Made by a program: the position numbers and the translations under genes. 64,000 nt of DNA from Paenibacillus turpanensis (GTDB taxonomy: Bacteria; Bacillota; Bacilli; Paenibacillales; YIM-B00363), in contig NZ_WTLI01000002.1 in NCBI RefSeq assembly GCF_011421635.1, positions 62,347 through 126,346 on the forward strand, written 5' to 3'. Every line of letters starts with the position of its first letter. Position 1 is the first letter of the stretch. This document shows, one piece after another, positions 26,515 to 34,490 of the stretch. The notes under the pieces were generated by a model. That model had not been told where the DNA came from. It did not search any database and saw only the letters and a program-made list of their open reading frames with translations.

Positions 26515-26803
26515 ATTAACCACCTCTTACTTTTGAATATTAGTTATGAATACGCTTGATACCTTGATTTTACTGCATTGCTTAAACGGTGTCAAAACTT
26601 TTGAATTATGGATATGGGGTCAAATAAACGTACCCTATATGGGGGGGACGGGGGTCTCTCGCCAGCGCAAAAACGGTATCAAAATTCACACGCAATTTTT
26701 CGGAAGAGTTAAGGGCATAATTCCAATGGCAATTGGATATTTTTGGAGGACATTCCCGTTTTGTGTCGAAATTATATTGTGATTAAAAAGCGGGGGTGTA
26801 TCT

Positions 26804-28561
26804 GTGAAGTTAGCTGAATTGGTTATAGAGAATTACAGAGGAATTGGAAGCAGTCCAGTTAGAATTAAAATCGATAATATCGTTGTTTTGATGGGACGAA
26901 ATAATGTTGGCAAATCAACCATACTATCTGCATACGAAGCTTTTCAATCGCAAGGTAGCGCTATGCAGAAAAAAGATTTTCATAAGGAATCCAGCGATAA
27001 TCCGATTGTCATAACTGGAATTTTTTCAGAGGTAAACGGTGAGTTTTCTTCCAAATGGGTTCATAATGACGGAGAACTTGGGTACAGAGATTGTGTTAAG
27101 GCACAGTACAAATGGCACACACCCGATGTTAAAGGCGAGAAATACTCGTACAACCCTGAAACAGGTCAATTCGAGAAAGGCGGTATGGGTGGTTTTGATT
27201 CTATACTCGCAAGCCGAATACCTACTCCTATAAAAATTTCTCCACTTGACGACCCCTTAACCCTACAATCGAAAATTGTTGAGATACTCGCCGAGGCCGT
27301 TAAAAATAATATTGAAAAAGATACTGGCAAAATTGAAGGCTTATTAAAGCAAATTACTACACTAGCTGAAACAGTACATAAGGAAATCGAAGAAGAAATA
27401 AACAAGTCATGTGATTTGGTCGCAGAGGAACTAAAGAGGGTATTCCCCGATAACGATTTAATTCGTATTGAACCGAATAGCGGTAAATTTGAACCTGAGA
27501 AGTTAATTTCAGGCGGTGGAATTATTAGAGTTGGAAACCATTCTGAAAATACGCCTCTCTCAAATCATGGAACTGGATTACAAAGAGCCTTTTTATGGGC
27601 TGCAATCAAAATGCTTGCTGATACTGGACGCCACCAAATCAATAAAAAGAAGACTATCGAAGTTGGAACGCCAAAGATGCTGTTAATTGAAGAACCAGAA
27701 GCCTTCCTACATCCCAGTGCAATTAAAAGTGCGTGCGAATCACTATACACAATCGCTGAACAGAATAACTGGCAGGTTATTACGACCACACACTCCCCAA
27801 CATTCGTTAACTTAACAAAAGACCACACTACAATAATTCGATTAGAAAAGGACGTTAATGAGCACACCGTCAGAACGTTTTCTACCGATAACGCTGGCTT
27901 TTCCCCTGACGATAGAGAAAATCTTAAAATGCTAAATTTCTGTAATCCTCATTTTAACGAATTTTTCTTCTCTAGTAACATCGTACTTGTAGAAGGTGAA
28001 ACCGAATATTCCGTTATTAACGCCTTGGTTCAAAAAGGTTCAATTAATTTGAACGAGGATTTCCATGTAATAAACTGTTTTGGTAAAGCTAATATTGTAA
28101 CGGTATGTAAAATATTGAATCACTTCAAAGTCAACTACTATGTTATTCATGATTCCGATTCGCCCAATATTAAGAGAAAAGAACATTATATTCGTAACGG
28201 AATGTGGTCTATAAATAACTCTATAAATGACGAATGCAAAGTTGGTATTAAAAACGGATTAAGGATAAAATCATTTGTTTCGGTTCCGAATTTTGAAGGG
28301 CAATACTTGGAGAAGTCAGGTGGGAATAAACATAAACCGTATGAAGCGTGGAAGTATTTCAATGAGAACGATAACGAAAATGTGAGTTCTTTTTTAGATG
28401 TACTAAAGTGCGTAAATGGGGAATTAAAGACGTGTAAATCGCAGTATAACGACCAGTATGAATTATATAAAAAGGTCATTGAATATGTCACTGCAACTGG
28501 GCTTAGTAATGACCCCCATTGGATAATCGAAGAGAAGAACAAAGAGGATGAAGCAATATAA
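26804..28561 (+). CDS. OLD-family ATP-dependent nuclease (AAA ATPase + TOPRIM)
   Basis: A 585-residue protein. The N-terminal ATPase has Walker A GRNNVGKST (31-39), an ABC-like segment and Walker B KMLLIEEPEAFLHPS (about 291-305), followed by the HSPTFV His switch. The C-terminal TOPRIM nuclease domain starts VLVEGETEYSVI (about 394) with a second acidic motif VIHDSDSP (about 447). This order is that of overcoming-lysogenization-defect (OLD) endonucleases, many of which protect against phages. No UvrD-like helicase gene follows, so it is a stand-alone class 1 type, not a Gabija pair. GTG start with GGGGGTG seven bases upstream. The gene is noticeably AT-rich, consistent with horizontal transfer. 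Confidence 0.88.
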   Translation: MKLAELVIENYRGIGSSPVRIKIDNIVVLMGRNNVGKSTILSAYEAFQSQGSAMQKKDFHKESSDNPIVITGIFSEVNGEFSSKWVHNDGELGYRDCVKAQYKWHTPDVKGEKYSYNPETGQFEKGGMGGFDSILASRIPTPIKISPLDDPLTLQSKIVEILAEAVKNNIEKDTGKIEGLLKQITTLAETVHKEIEEEINKSCDLVAEELKRVFPDNDLIRIEPNSGKFEPEKLISGGGIIRVGNHSENTPLSNHGTGLQRAFLWAAIKMLADTGRHQINKKKTIEVGTPKMLLIEEPEAFLHPSAIKSACESLYTIAEQNNWQVITTTHSPTFVNLTKDHTTIIRLEKDVNEHTVRTFSTDNAGFSPDDRENLKMLNFCNPHFNEFFFSSNIVLVEGETEYSVINALVQKGSINLNEDFHVINCFGKANIVTVCKILNHFKVNYYVIHDSDSPNIKRKEHYIRNGMWSINNSINDECKVGIKNGLRIKSFVSVPNFEGQYLEKSGGNKHKPYEAWKYFNENDNENVSSFLDVLKCVNGELKTCKSQYNDQYELYKKVIEYVTATGLSNDPHWIIEEKNKEDEAI

Positions 28562-28566
28562 TAATA

Positions 28567-28599
28567 GGGAAGCCTGTTTCGGACACAGGCTTCTTTTTT
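28567..28599. terminator. Terminator after the OLD nuclease gene
   Basis: GAAGCCTGT-TTCGGAC-ACAGGCTTC runs into TTTTTT on the plus strand. Confidence 0.9.
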
Positions 28600-28609
28600 A
28601 ATGGATTAT

Positions 28610-29191
28610 TTAATTAAAGACATCCCTAGAAACGAAATGTTCGTCAAGGTACTCGTCAATATAGTTCGACCCGCTACCCGTAAAGGTAACGCCATAAACG
28701 TCTTCATCAGCGCCATTCACATGAACGTCAAGGTCGTGGAATACACGATGAAGCTGGATTAGTGCGTCGGCGGATCGCCCCTTCTTCGCGAACAATAGCA
28801 ACTCATTTGCGAGTTCTAGGTCTTTCCGTAAAGTGACGTTATCGGTCGCTGCTATCGCTTCGTTAACCTGTTTAGTCAGCGTAAAGTATTTGCCGTTACG
28901 CGTTCCCTCGCCAGTAAATGTCTTCCAAGCAGCGTTGTACTCCTTAACGGTCTCGTTGTCCTTCTTATATGACGGCTTATAGACGTTAATATTGCCGTAG
29001 CCTACCGCTCCGTTATAATAATCGTGTATTTCAGCGATTATCCTTCCTGTCGTTGACTTGACGCTTTCCGCTTGTTGTTCATTAGTTGAAGAAACGCCAA
29101 CAACTCCGCCGCTTAACGATGCGGTTAGAATGCCTCCTAAAACCAAACTGCCAACAATTCCACCAACAACAATAGTACGTTTAATACTCAT
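28610..29191 (-). CDS. Secreted or membrane-anchored helical protein of unknown function
   Basis: A 193-residue protein with an N-terminal hydrophobic export signal (IVVGGIVGSLVLGGILTASL, residues 6-25) and a polar, mainly helical remainder. That part includes LTKQVNEAIAATDNVTLRKDLELANELLLFAKKGRSADALIQLHRVFHDLD and an acidic C-terminal region. No known domain or catalytic motif is recognised. The ATG at 29191 has AAAGGAG about 13 nt upstream, slightly long. Like the product of 23865 it is a short exported helical protein of the skin element, which may point to a role at the membrane or in the spore intermembrane space. Confidence 0.65.
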   Translation of the reverse strand: MSIKRTIVVGGIVGSLVLGGILTASLSGGVVGVSSTNEQQAESVKSTTGRIIAEIHDYYNGAVGYGNINVYKPSYKKDNETVKEYNAAWKTFTGEGTRNGKYFTLTKQVNEAIAATDNVTLRKDLELANELLLFAKKGRSADALIQLHRVFHDLDVHVNGADEDVYGVTFTGSGSNYIDEYLDEHFVSRDVFN

Positions 29192-29353
29192 AAAGCCTAG
29201 TAAAACTCCTTTCCTTTCTTAGGCAACAATATAACAAACTGACCCAAGAAGGACAATACTTTTGCCCTAAACTGTTGTATAAATTACCCATTTTCCGTTA
29301 GAATAAAGACAAGTCTTTTATATCCCAACCAAATTGTTCACCTCTTAGAACGG

Positions 29354-29394
29354 TGAAACCCGACGTAAATCTAACTGACGTCGGGTCTCTTTTT
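29354..29394. terminator. Hairpin terminator
   Basis: ACCCGACGT and ACGTCGGGT form a 9-bp stem with an 11-base loop; CTCTTTTTA follows on the plus strand. It lies directly at the end of the membrane-protein gene at 29393, so it may end that gene on the minus strand as well, although the minus-strand T tract is weak. Confidence 0.65.
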
Positions 29395-30076
29395 ATCGCT
29401 TTATCCATTTTGCAAAAATATCCATAAACGGGTTGTAGCCAGTTACTATAGTAACGACTGAACTCGCAAGACCAATTATTATAATTAAGAGATTAAGAAT
29501 TTTAATGAAAAAGTTTCTAGTTAAGAAGTTGTAAGTAGCATATCTAATCAAGCCACTCCAATACAAAACAGAAATAGGTAATTGGACAAAAAACTGCACG
29601 CCTTCCCTTAGCCAGATGAACGGATTTTTAATATTATTTACAGCGTATTTATGTCGCTTGTCCAACACGCCTAAATACCGTAATAATACTTCATCTATCG
29701 TGGAAATATACGCTTTTACCTCTTCGTCCATTAAACTGTTCCAGCCGCCTAGCGAACCTTGTTTTCTCCTAATTTCAGGCAAGAGATTCACAATCAGCTG
29801 AAAATTGCTATATGCAAATTGGGAGAATGGTGGAATCCACTGTTGCGCTATACCCAATGAACCAACTTTCTCTTGCATGAGAGGAGCGTTCATTGTCAAC
29901 TTCTGATATAGTCCATAATCTTCTCTTTGTTTCATTATACTTTCACAATACTCACGATAAGTATTGATATATTCAATTCCTTCCTCATGTTCTTTGGTTA
30001 AACTTCTTATATTTAGAAACAGGGAAATAACTCCAATCACCACAATAACAAGTAATGAGATTATGTAATACCACAC
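29393..30076 (-). CDS. Unrecognised membrane protein
   Basis: A 227-residue protein with an N-terminal membrane helix (WYYIISLLVIVVIGVISLFL), a soluble helical middle of about 130 residues and a second hydrophobic stretch near residues 190-215 (FFIKILNLLIIIIGLASSVVTIV). It may have three membrane passes. I cannot assign a family. The GTG at 30076 has GGGGCAGG five bases upstream and is preferred to the ATG at 30100, which has no ribosome site. It is the next gene after the recombinase on the same strand, 100 nt downstream. Confidence 0.65.
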   Translation of the reverse strand: MWYYIISLLVIVVIGVISLFLNIRSLTKEHEEGIEYINTYREYCESIMKQREDYGLYQKLTMNAPLMQEKVGSLGIAQQWIPPFSQFAYSNFQLIVNLLPEIRRKQGSLGGWNSLMDEEVKAYISTIDEVLLRYLGVLDKRHKYAVNNIKNPFIWLREGVQFFVQLPISVLYWSGLIRYATYNFLTRNFFIKILNLLIIIIGLASSVVTIVTGYNPFMDIFAKWIKR

Positions 30077-30176
30077 GATAACCTGCCCCTTTACTAGCAT
30101 CTACCAAAATATAATGTAATTTTATCATATAAAACAGCTGAACATACAAAAAGGCTCCTGCTTTTAACAGAAGCCA

Positions 30177-31694
30177 TCATAATCGTATAAATTCAACTTT
30201 CCCACTTTCATAAACCCGTATCTCCCGAAATACCTTACGAAGATATTCCTGCTTACGTTCAATAGTCAATAATTGCGGTGATTCCTCTGTTAAATACTGC
30301 TCTATCGTCTCGTTCAGAATTTCCTCGTTAACTTCCTCATATTGTTGCGATTCCAAAAGCGCTATGATTTCGTCTTTTTGCTTCAACAAGCTTTCCTCAT
30401 TCGCCTTCAAATCCTTTAGCTGTTCCCGTACATCGTCCTCGTCAACAACGTCCATATTATTCGTCAGGAACTTTATCAACCGCTGACGCGCTACCTTAAT
30501 GCGTTCCAGTTCCGCCGTAATCCGTTCCAGTTCGTTCTGCTCATACGAAGCCTTTTCGTCTTCCTCACTCGCGACAGCGGCTTCTGCGGCTGCTTCTCCG
30601 CGCGTTACCATTAGGTTGACGAACGTTTCCCAGACGAAGTTATCTAATTCCTCACACTTGATTCGCTTACCGCAGCCGCGTTTCTTAGCGCCCGCTGTAT
30701 TCTTAACGTCAGTGTATTCAGTGACGTATTTGCCCCAATTCTTACTCCGTCGCCCTGGCATCGTATTACCGCAATCCCCACAACGTACCAGACCGCTTAG
30801 AAGGTACTCACGCTTAGGGCTGCCCGCCCAGCGTCTTCTCGATTCCTTTAACAGCTTTTGAGCGTAGTCGAACGTTTCTCTTTCGATAATTGCTGGACAT
30901 TGCACTGGAATCCATTCTTCACGCGGTCGTAACGTCATTGGAACCTTTTCTTTGTTCCCCCGATACTTGTTACCGAGCATTCCCTCTGTGTTCCACTTGT
31001 TATGATAGAAAACGCCAGTATAAGTTTCGTTCATAAGTATCTGACGAACGGTTTGCCGATGCCAAACGCCACCACGCTTCGTAGGAACGCGTTTATCGCT
31101 TAAATAATGGGCTATACCGTTAATACCTTTTACTCGTCCTTTCGGGTCTGTAAAGAGGTCGAATATAAGCTGGACGATTCGCGCTTCGGGTTCGTAGATT
31201 TCTAGTTCTTCCGTTTCTCGATTGAATATGTAGCCATATACTTTCACGTCTTTTACTACCTTTCCTTGTTTGGCTTTTTCTCGGCGACCGCGCGACATCC
31301 TTTCGTTTATCTTGGCTTTCTCAAACTCGGCGATAGCTCCGCGCATTTGATAAAACAGCATACCTTCAGGTGTCTTTTGATAGTCGCCATTTACGAAGAT
31401 TAGTTCAGCGTGTTTTTCGATTTCTTCCGAAACTAGAAGCTGATTCATTAACTTACGAGACAGACGGTCAGGGTCGTAAATGACGACTTTATCAACTAAT
31501 CCTTCCCGAATGTCCTTCCGAAGCTTAGACAGGGCTGGACGTTCGAGAAATTCGCCAGAATAGCCATCGTCAACGTATTCGATAACGTTGGTTCCGTTCC
31601 CTGCCTTATCACGACATTGGCGAACTTGGTCTTTCAGTGAATACCCGCTCTTAGCTTGTTCCTCGGTCGATACCCTTGCGTAAATTGCTATCAT
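30177..31694 (-). CDS. spoIVCA: SpoIVCA-type large serine recombinase (sigK rearrangement)
   Basis: A 505-residue recombinase. The catalytic domain starts [13 protein letters not shown] with nucleophile Ser9 and contains IYDPDRLSRKLMNQL and MRGAIAEFEKAKINER, both close to B. subtilis SpoIVCA. The Recombinase domain (GINGIAHYLSD, VWHRQTVRQILMN), a zinc-ribbon region (YLLSGLVRCGDCGNTM) and a coiled coil (about 375-450) follow. In the mother cell it should excise the element and rebuild sigK. One expected zinc-ribbon cysteine is missing (EYTDVKN where SpoIVCA has YTCRKN). It lies at the right end of the element, same strand as sigK, start overlapping the 61-codon gene upstream. Ribosome site GGAGAAG. 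Confidence 0.95.
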   Translation of the reverse strand: MIAIYARVSTEEQAKSGYSLKDQVRQCRDKAGNGTNVIEYVDDGYSGEFLERPALSKLRKDIREGLVDKVVIYDPDRLSRKLMNQLLVSEEIEKHAELIFVNGDYQKTPEGMLFYQMRGAIAEFEKAKINERMSRGRREKAKQGKVVKDVKVYGYIFNRETEELEIYEPEARIVQLIFDLFTDPKGRVKGINGIAHYLSDKRVPTKRGGVWHRQTVRQILMNETYTGVFYHNKWNTEGMLGNKYRGNKEKVPMTLRPREEWIPVQCPAIIERETFDYAQKLLKESRRRWAGSPKREYLLSGLVRCGDCGNTMPGRRSKNWGKYVTEYTDVKNTAGAKKRGCGKRIKCEELDNFVWETFVNLMVTRGEAAAEAAVASEEDEKASYEQNELERITAELERIKVARQRLIKFLTNNMDVVDEDDVREQLKDLKANEESLLKQKDEIIALLESQQYEEVNEEILNETIEQYLTEESPQLLTIERKQEYLRKVFREIRVYESGKVEFIRL

Positions 31695-31836
31695 TCTTTA
31701 TCCGCTTCTCCTTTCTGACTAAGTCCCTTATTGCGTTGTAGCATTCAGCTAGGGGTTTGTCGGTCGAATCGGATTCGATGATAACAGCGTACAGCTTAGC
31801 GGTAACAACGCCCTTATCCTTCTCCCTTCTGCTCAT
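31651..31836 (-). CDS. Small basic protein between sigK N-half and the recombinase
   Basis: A 61-codon gene whose ATG overlaps the stop of the sigK N-terminal reading frame (ATGA, 31836-31833) and is preceded by AGGGGGCG. Its 3' end overlaps the recombinase start by 44 nt. The product is charged and rather basic ([15 protein letters not shown] near the start, [15 protein letters not shown] near the end) and matches no family I know. Tight coupling on both sides makes it a real gene. A helper or directionality factor for the recombinase is possible, but this is inference from position and size only. Confidence 0.6.
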   Translation of the reverse strand: MSRREKDKGVVTAKLYAVIIESDSTDKPLAECYNAIRDLVRKEKRIKNDSNLRKGIDRGTS

Positions 31837-32321
31837 ACAAAACGCCCCCTAAGTCCTTGTCCATGTTGGGTACGTTTGGCAATGTCGCAAGGTAGGGGGC
31901 GTTTGTGACGCTGTATGAAGTTTTTAGTATTTCCTTTCTTTCGTTTTTTCCATTTTTTACCGCACCCGATTGACCTTACAATTTCGTTTTCAATGCAGCG
32001 GGCCGCGAAGGTCGCCAGCTTCGTCCCTTTATCGGGTGAAAAGCTTTCGATCGCTTTAATTAACCCGATCGTCCCGATCGAAATCAGATCCTCCAGATCC
32101 TCGCCCGTATTATCGAATTTTTTGACGATATGGGCCACCAGCCGGAGGTTATGTTCAATAAGCATATTGCGCGACCATTGGTTCCCTTCCGCCATTTGCT
32201 TCAGGTGTTTCAGTTCCTCTTCTTCTGTCAAGGGCTGAGGGAATGCGTTGTTTTTGACGTACGAAACCAGAAGCATTAATTCCTTAATGAATAGCGCTAT
32301 CGTCGCAAAAAAACCAGGCAC
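31833..32321 (-). CDS. sigK: sigK, N-terminal half with pro-sequence and element-encoded tail
   Basis: GTG at 32321 follows GGGGGTGA by 7 nt. Codons 1-114 are host sigK: a hydrophobic pro-sequence (residues 1-20, KELMLLVS) ending at Ser20-Tyr21, the SpoIVFB processing site of B. subtilis. Sigma region 2 follows with [36 protein letters not shown] and [11 protein letters not shown]. Beyond the junction at 31985-31980, 48 codons starting [16 protein letters not shown] come from the element and end at 31833. This unrearranged form lacks regions 3-4 and should be inactive. Excision joins codon 114 to LMHLR at 20674, restoring a 233-residue late mother-cell sigma factor. Confidence 0.95.
   Translation of the reverse strand: MPGFFATIALFIKELMLLVSYVKNNAFPQPLTEEEELKHLKQMAEGNQWSRNMLIEHNLRLVAHIVKKFDNTGEDLEDLISIGTIGLIKAIESFSPDKGTKLATFAARCIENEIVRSIGCGKKWKKRKKGNTKNFIQRHKRPLPCDIAKRTQHGQGLRGRFV
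31963..31997 (+). other. Right skin attachment site
   Basis: Core AATTTC at 31980-31985. Element-side arms are CACCC (31963-31967) and TTGACCTTA (31970-31978); the host-side arm is ATGCA (31993-31997). Each has a mirror partner at the left junction, and after subtracting 11,305 the attB and inner attP symmetries share the same centre. Confidence 0.8.
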
Positions 32322-32348
32322 AGCTATGTCACCCCCACGAAGTTTGGA

Positions 32349-32428
32349 AGCAGGAAACGCCCGTCATCGGGGCAAGCCTTTCCCTGCTCCGAATAAAAAC
32401 TGCCGGCAGTCCAAAATTGCCAGCAGTT
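32349..32428 (-). promoter_or_regulatory. Structured leader of sigK with terminator-like hairpin
   Basis: On the minus strand, AACTGCTGGCA and TGCCGGCAGTT (32428-32398) form a hairpin followed by TTTTATT. A second long hairpin (GCAGGGAAA ... TTTCCTGC, 32388-32349, with an inner GCCC/GGGC stem) lies just before the ribosome site. Nothing upstream on this strand needs a terminator, so attenuation of sigK is possible. Confidence 0.5.
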
Positions 32429-32445
32429 CCATCAAGCGTTACTTT

Positions 32446-32475
32446 AGTTTATGTGGGTAAGTGCCTATGTGTGCC
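32446..32475 (-). promoter_or_regulatory. Possible sigma-E promoter of sigK
   Basis: CATAAACT (32453-32446, minus strand) resembles the sigma-E -10 consensus CATACANT with one mismatch. No convincing -35 is present, as expected if an activator such as SpoIIID helps. The site is upstream of the structured leader. Confidence 0.3.
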
Positions 32476-32720
32476 TGTACGCATACAAAAGGGGATGTCC
32501 CTAGGGCAGTTTTTTACAACGTAAACATGTCGGATCAAAGTGAAATTATTAAGGATGTGATTAAACCAGTAACATTACATTTGCTAATCACTCGTGAATA
32601 ATTTTGACAGGTATGGAGTTTAACCAATCAGTAACACGCATGCGATTCCGTTCTTCCACAAACCGGAAATACCATATCCCTTTTTGATCCAGCCCATAAA
32701 ATAATCCCGTTCTTTCACAC

Positions 32721-32749
32721 TTTACATACATTCAGTATGTATGTTAAAA
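32721..32749 (+). promoter_or_regulatory. Promoter with TetR-type operator in its spacer
   Basis: TTTACA (32721-32726) and TTAAAA (32744-32749) are 17 nt apart. The perfect inverted repeat ACATACAT-TCAGT-ATGTATGT (32724-32744) overlaps both and fills the spacer. A repressor bound here would block RNA polymerase; the TetR-family gene at 33519 is the obvious candidate. Confidence 0.75.
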
Positions 32750-32782
32750 TGCAGGTATTCACTGGTAAAGGGGAATTATACA

Positions 32783-33214
32783 ATGAAGACAGTAAGTTTC
32801 TACCCGGTCATTATGACGGAACAGGTAGCGACAACCGCAGAATTTTACCGCAAGCTGTTCGGATTTGAAGCCGTGTTCGAAGCGGATTGGTATGTCAGCC
32901 TGCGGTTGGCTAAAGAGGATCAAACCGATTTCGAGTTGGCGGTTCTCGAATCGGGGCATCCCACCGTTCCGGAGGCTTACCGTAATTCGGTTAAGGGTCT
33001 TATCCTAAATTTTGAAGTAGACGACGTCGACGCGGAATACGAGAGGCTGATCGTTCGCGAAAAGCTCCCCTTACGGCTCGAGCTCCGCGACGAAGTCTTT
33101 GGACAGCGGCACTTCATCACGAGCGATCCGAACGGGGTGTTGATCGACGTCATCAAGATCATTCCGCCTTCCGCCGAATACAGCGATCAATATCATGAGA
33201 ACTTATGGGATTAA
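32783..33214 (+). CDS. VOC (glyoxalase/bleomycin-resistance fold) protein
   Basis: A 143-residue protein of the vicinal-oxygen-chelate superfamily: two beta-alpha-beta-beta-beta units with [19 protein letters not shown] at the start and [17 protein letters not shown] near the end. The family includes glyoxalases, dioxygenases and drug-binding resistance proteins; the substrate cannot be read from the sequence. ATG 32783 follows AAAGGGG. It is transcribed from the operator-bearing promoter at 32721 and probably forms a unit with the AlkC-like remnant and the TetR regulator downstream, suggesting a stress-inducible detoxification cassette. Confidence 0.8.
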   Translation: MKTVSFYPVIMTEQVATTAEFYRKLFGFEAVFEADWYVSLRLAKEDQTDFELAVLESGHPTVPEAYRNSVKGLILNFEVDDVDAEYERLIVREKLPLRLELRDEVFGQRHFITSDPNGVLIDVIKIIPPSAEYSDQYHENLWD

Positions 33215-33233
33215 CGGAGGCGGAACCGGTAAG

Positions 33234-33493
33234 ATGACGAGATCCCTCGCTTTAAAACATTACTTCGGGATGGAGCTGGCCCAGCGTCTCTCCGGATTGA
33301 TCGCGCCTCACAATCCGGTAATCACATCAACGATCTTACGAAGGATCATAAGACGGCGACGTTGGCTTGGCTTCGGAAGCGAATCGAACGAGGCGGAAAG
33401 CACAAGGGATGGATGGTTCGTAGAAGAATAAGGACGCTTGTTGCAACAGGCGATCATGAAGCTTTAGAACTCATGCGTCTTGCCGAGGCATAG
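33234..33493 (+). pseudogene. Remnant of an AlkC/AlkD-like DNA alkylation repair gene
   Basis: Two pieces of one protein are visible in different frames. The first starts at ATG 33234 with ALKHYFGMELAQRLSGLIAPHNP, like the N terminus of AlkC-type DNA glycosylases. From about 33320, two bases out of frame, the sequence reads NHINDLTKDHKTATLAWLRK and ends IRTLVATGDHEALELMRLAEA, like the C-terminal HEAT-type repeat. Around 150 residues in between are missing. An internal deletion and frame change make it inactive. It lies between the VOC and TetR genes. Confidence 0.65.
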
Positions 33494-33518
33494 CGCATCA
33501 AAGGAGAGTCAGCCATAG

Positions 33519-34127
33519 ATGAGAAGAAACAAGGAAGAAACGTACGAAACGATTGCTTCGTTGCTTGAGGTGGCCCGAAGACACTTTACGGAGAAAGGCT
33601 ACGCGGCATCTTCGATGGAAGAGATCGTCGCCGAAGCGAGTGTAACGCGCGGCGCCCTGTATCATCATTTTGGGAATAAGCGCGGCTTATTTCAAGCTGT
33701 ACTGGAAGCGGTTCAGAGGGAAATCGGGGACCGGGTCGAAGCCGAGGCATCCCGAAGCGAGAATTCGTGGATACAACTGACCCTAGGTTGCCGTGCATTC
33801 GTCGCATCGGCCGTCGAACCGCGAACGAGACGCATTCTGCTCATTGACGGACCGGCCGTACTCGGTTGGGAAGCTTGGCGCAGCTTGGATGAACAACACT
33901 CCATGCGGCATCTCCGCGAGCAGTTGCAAGCCATGCAGGAACAAGGGGTTTTAAAGGCGGTACCTCTTGACGCGTTAACGCATTTCCTCTCCGGCGCGTT
34001 GAACGAGTCGGCATTGTGGATCGCGGAAAACCCGAAGGATCGCTCGATAGAAGAAACGATGTCCGTAATCTCGCATTGCCTCGGCGGCTTCATTAACGAT
34101 GAAGATCCCAAAGAAGCTGAATCGTGA
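33519..34127 (+). CDS. TetR-family transcriptional regulator
   Basis: A 202-residue repressor. Residues about 9-55 form the TetR DNA-binding domain (IASLLEVARRHFTEKGYAAS, then the recognition part VTRGALYHHFGNKRGLF). The rest is the helical ligand-binding and dimerisation domain. ATG 33519 follows AGGAGAG. It is most likely the repressor acting at the ACATACAT/ATGTATGT operator in front of the VOC gene and so regulates its own cassette; ligand unknown. Confidence 0.88.
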   Translation: MRRNKEETYETIASLLEVARRHFTEKGYAASSMEEIVAEASVTRGALYHHFGNKRGLFQAVLEAVQREIGDRVEAEASRSENSWIQLTLGCRAFVASAVEPRTRRILLIDGPAVLGWEAWRSLDEQHSMRHLREQLQAMQEQGVLKAVPLDALTHFLSGALNESALWIAENPKDRSIEETMSVISHCLGGFINDEDPKEAES

Positions 34128-34490
34128 TTTTGCTGGCTGGTATCATGTTTGTGTCCACAATATTTATCATTGCCCTTGTTGCATGCGAAGAAAAGAGAAT
34201 GCGCCTTTTGGCATCGTCGACTTGATCGATGCCCCGTTCTGCTCGGCGACGATCCATGCGCCGGCTATCTCGTGTACCTTCAACTCTCCTGCATGATACG
34301 CTGTATCTATTTCAATCACCCCTTAATTAACCATCATTATGTCCATAAGGGTATATAGATTTATTCTTTTAATATTCAAACATAACTTTTGGGTATTAAA
34401 TCCGCTGAACACTTCATTCCTAGACGTTATAATGGTCCCAAGCCATCAAATTTCTAATATCCGGAGTTGTTCCGTTCTGGAACACAATAG
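34128..34490. other. Gene-poor stretch
   Basis: No convincing gene. On the minus strand a GTG-initiated frame (34319-34167, 50 codons, ending AFSFLRMQQGQ) has AAGGG just before it and a protein-like composition. It could be a tiny gene or another remnant, but it matches nothing I recognise. Confidence 0.3.

Larger units (their letters stand above)
20680..31984. mobile_element. sigK intervening (skin) element, 11,305 bp
   Basis: The element splits sigK exactly where B. subtilis skin does, between the codons for CIENEI and LMHLR. The halves lie in the same orientation and their frames differ by one base, which the 11,305-bp length corrects on excision. It carries a SpoIVCA-like large serine recombinase next to its right end. 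Other cargo: a DUF3231/membrane pair, two HTH proteins, four exported or membrane proteins, a sigma-like factor, a small resolvase and an OLD nuclease. Several cargo genes look more AT-rich than the flanks. No capsid, portal or tail genes are visible, so it is either a much reduced prophage or never was a complete one. Confidence 0.93.

Noticed and set aside
31833..31979. Calling split sigK a pseudogene
   Set aside because: Both halves are intact, collinear and restored in frame by removal of an element that encodes the matching recombinase.
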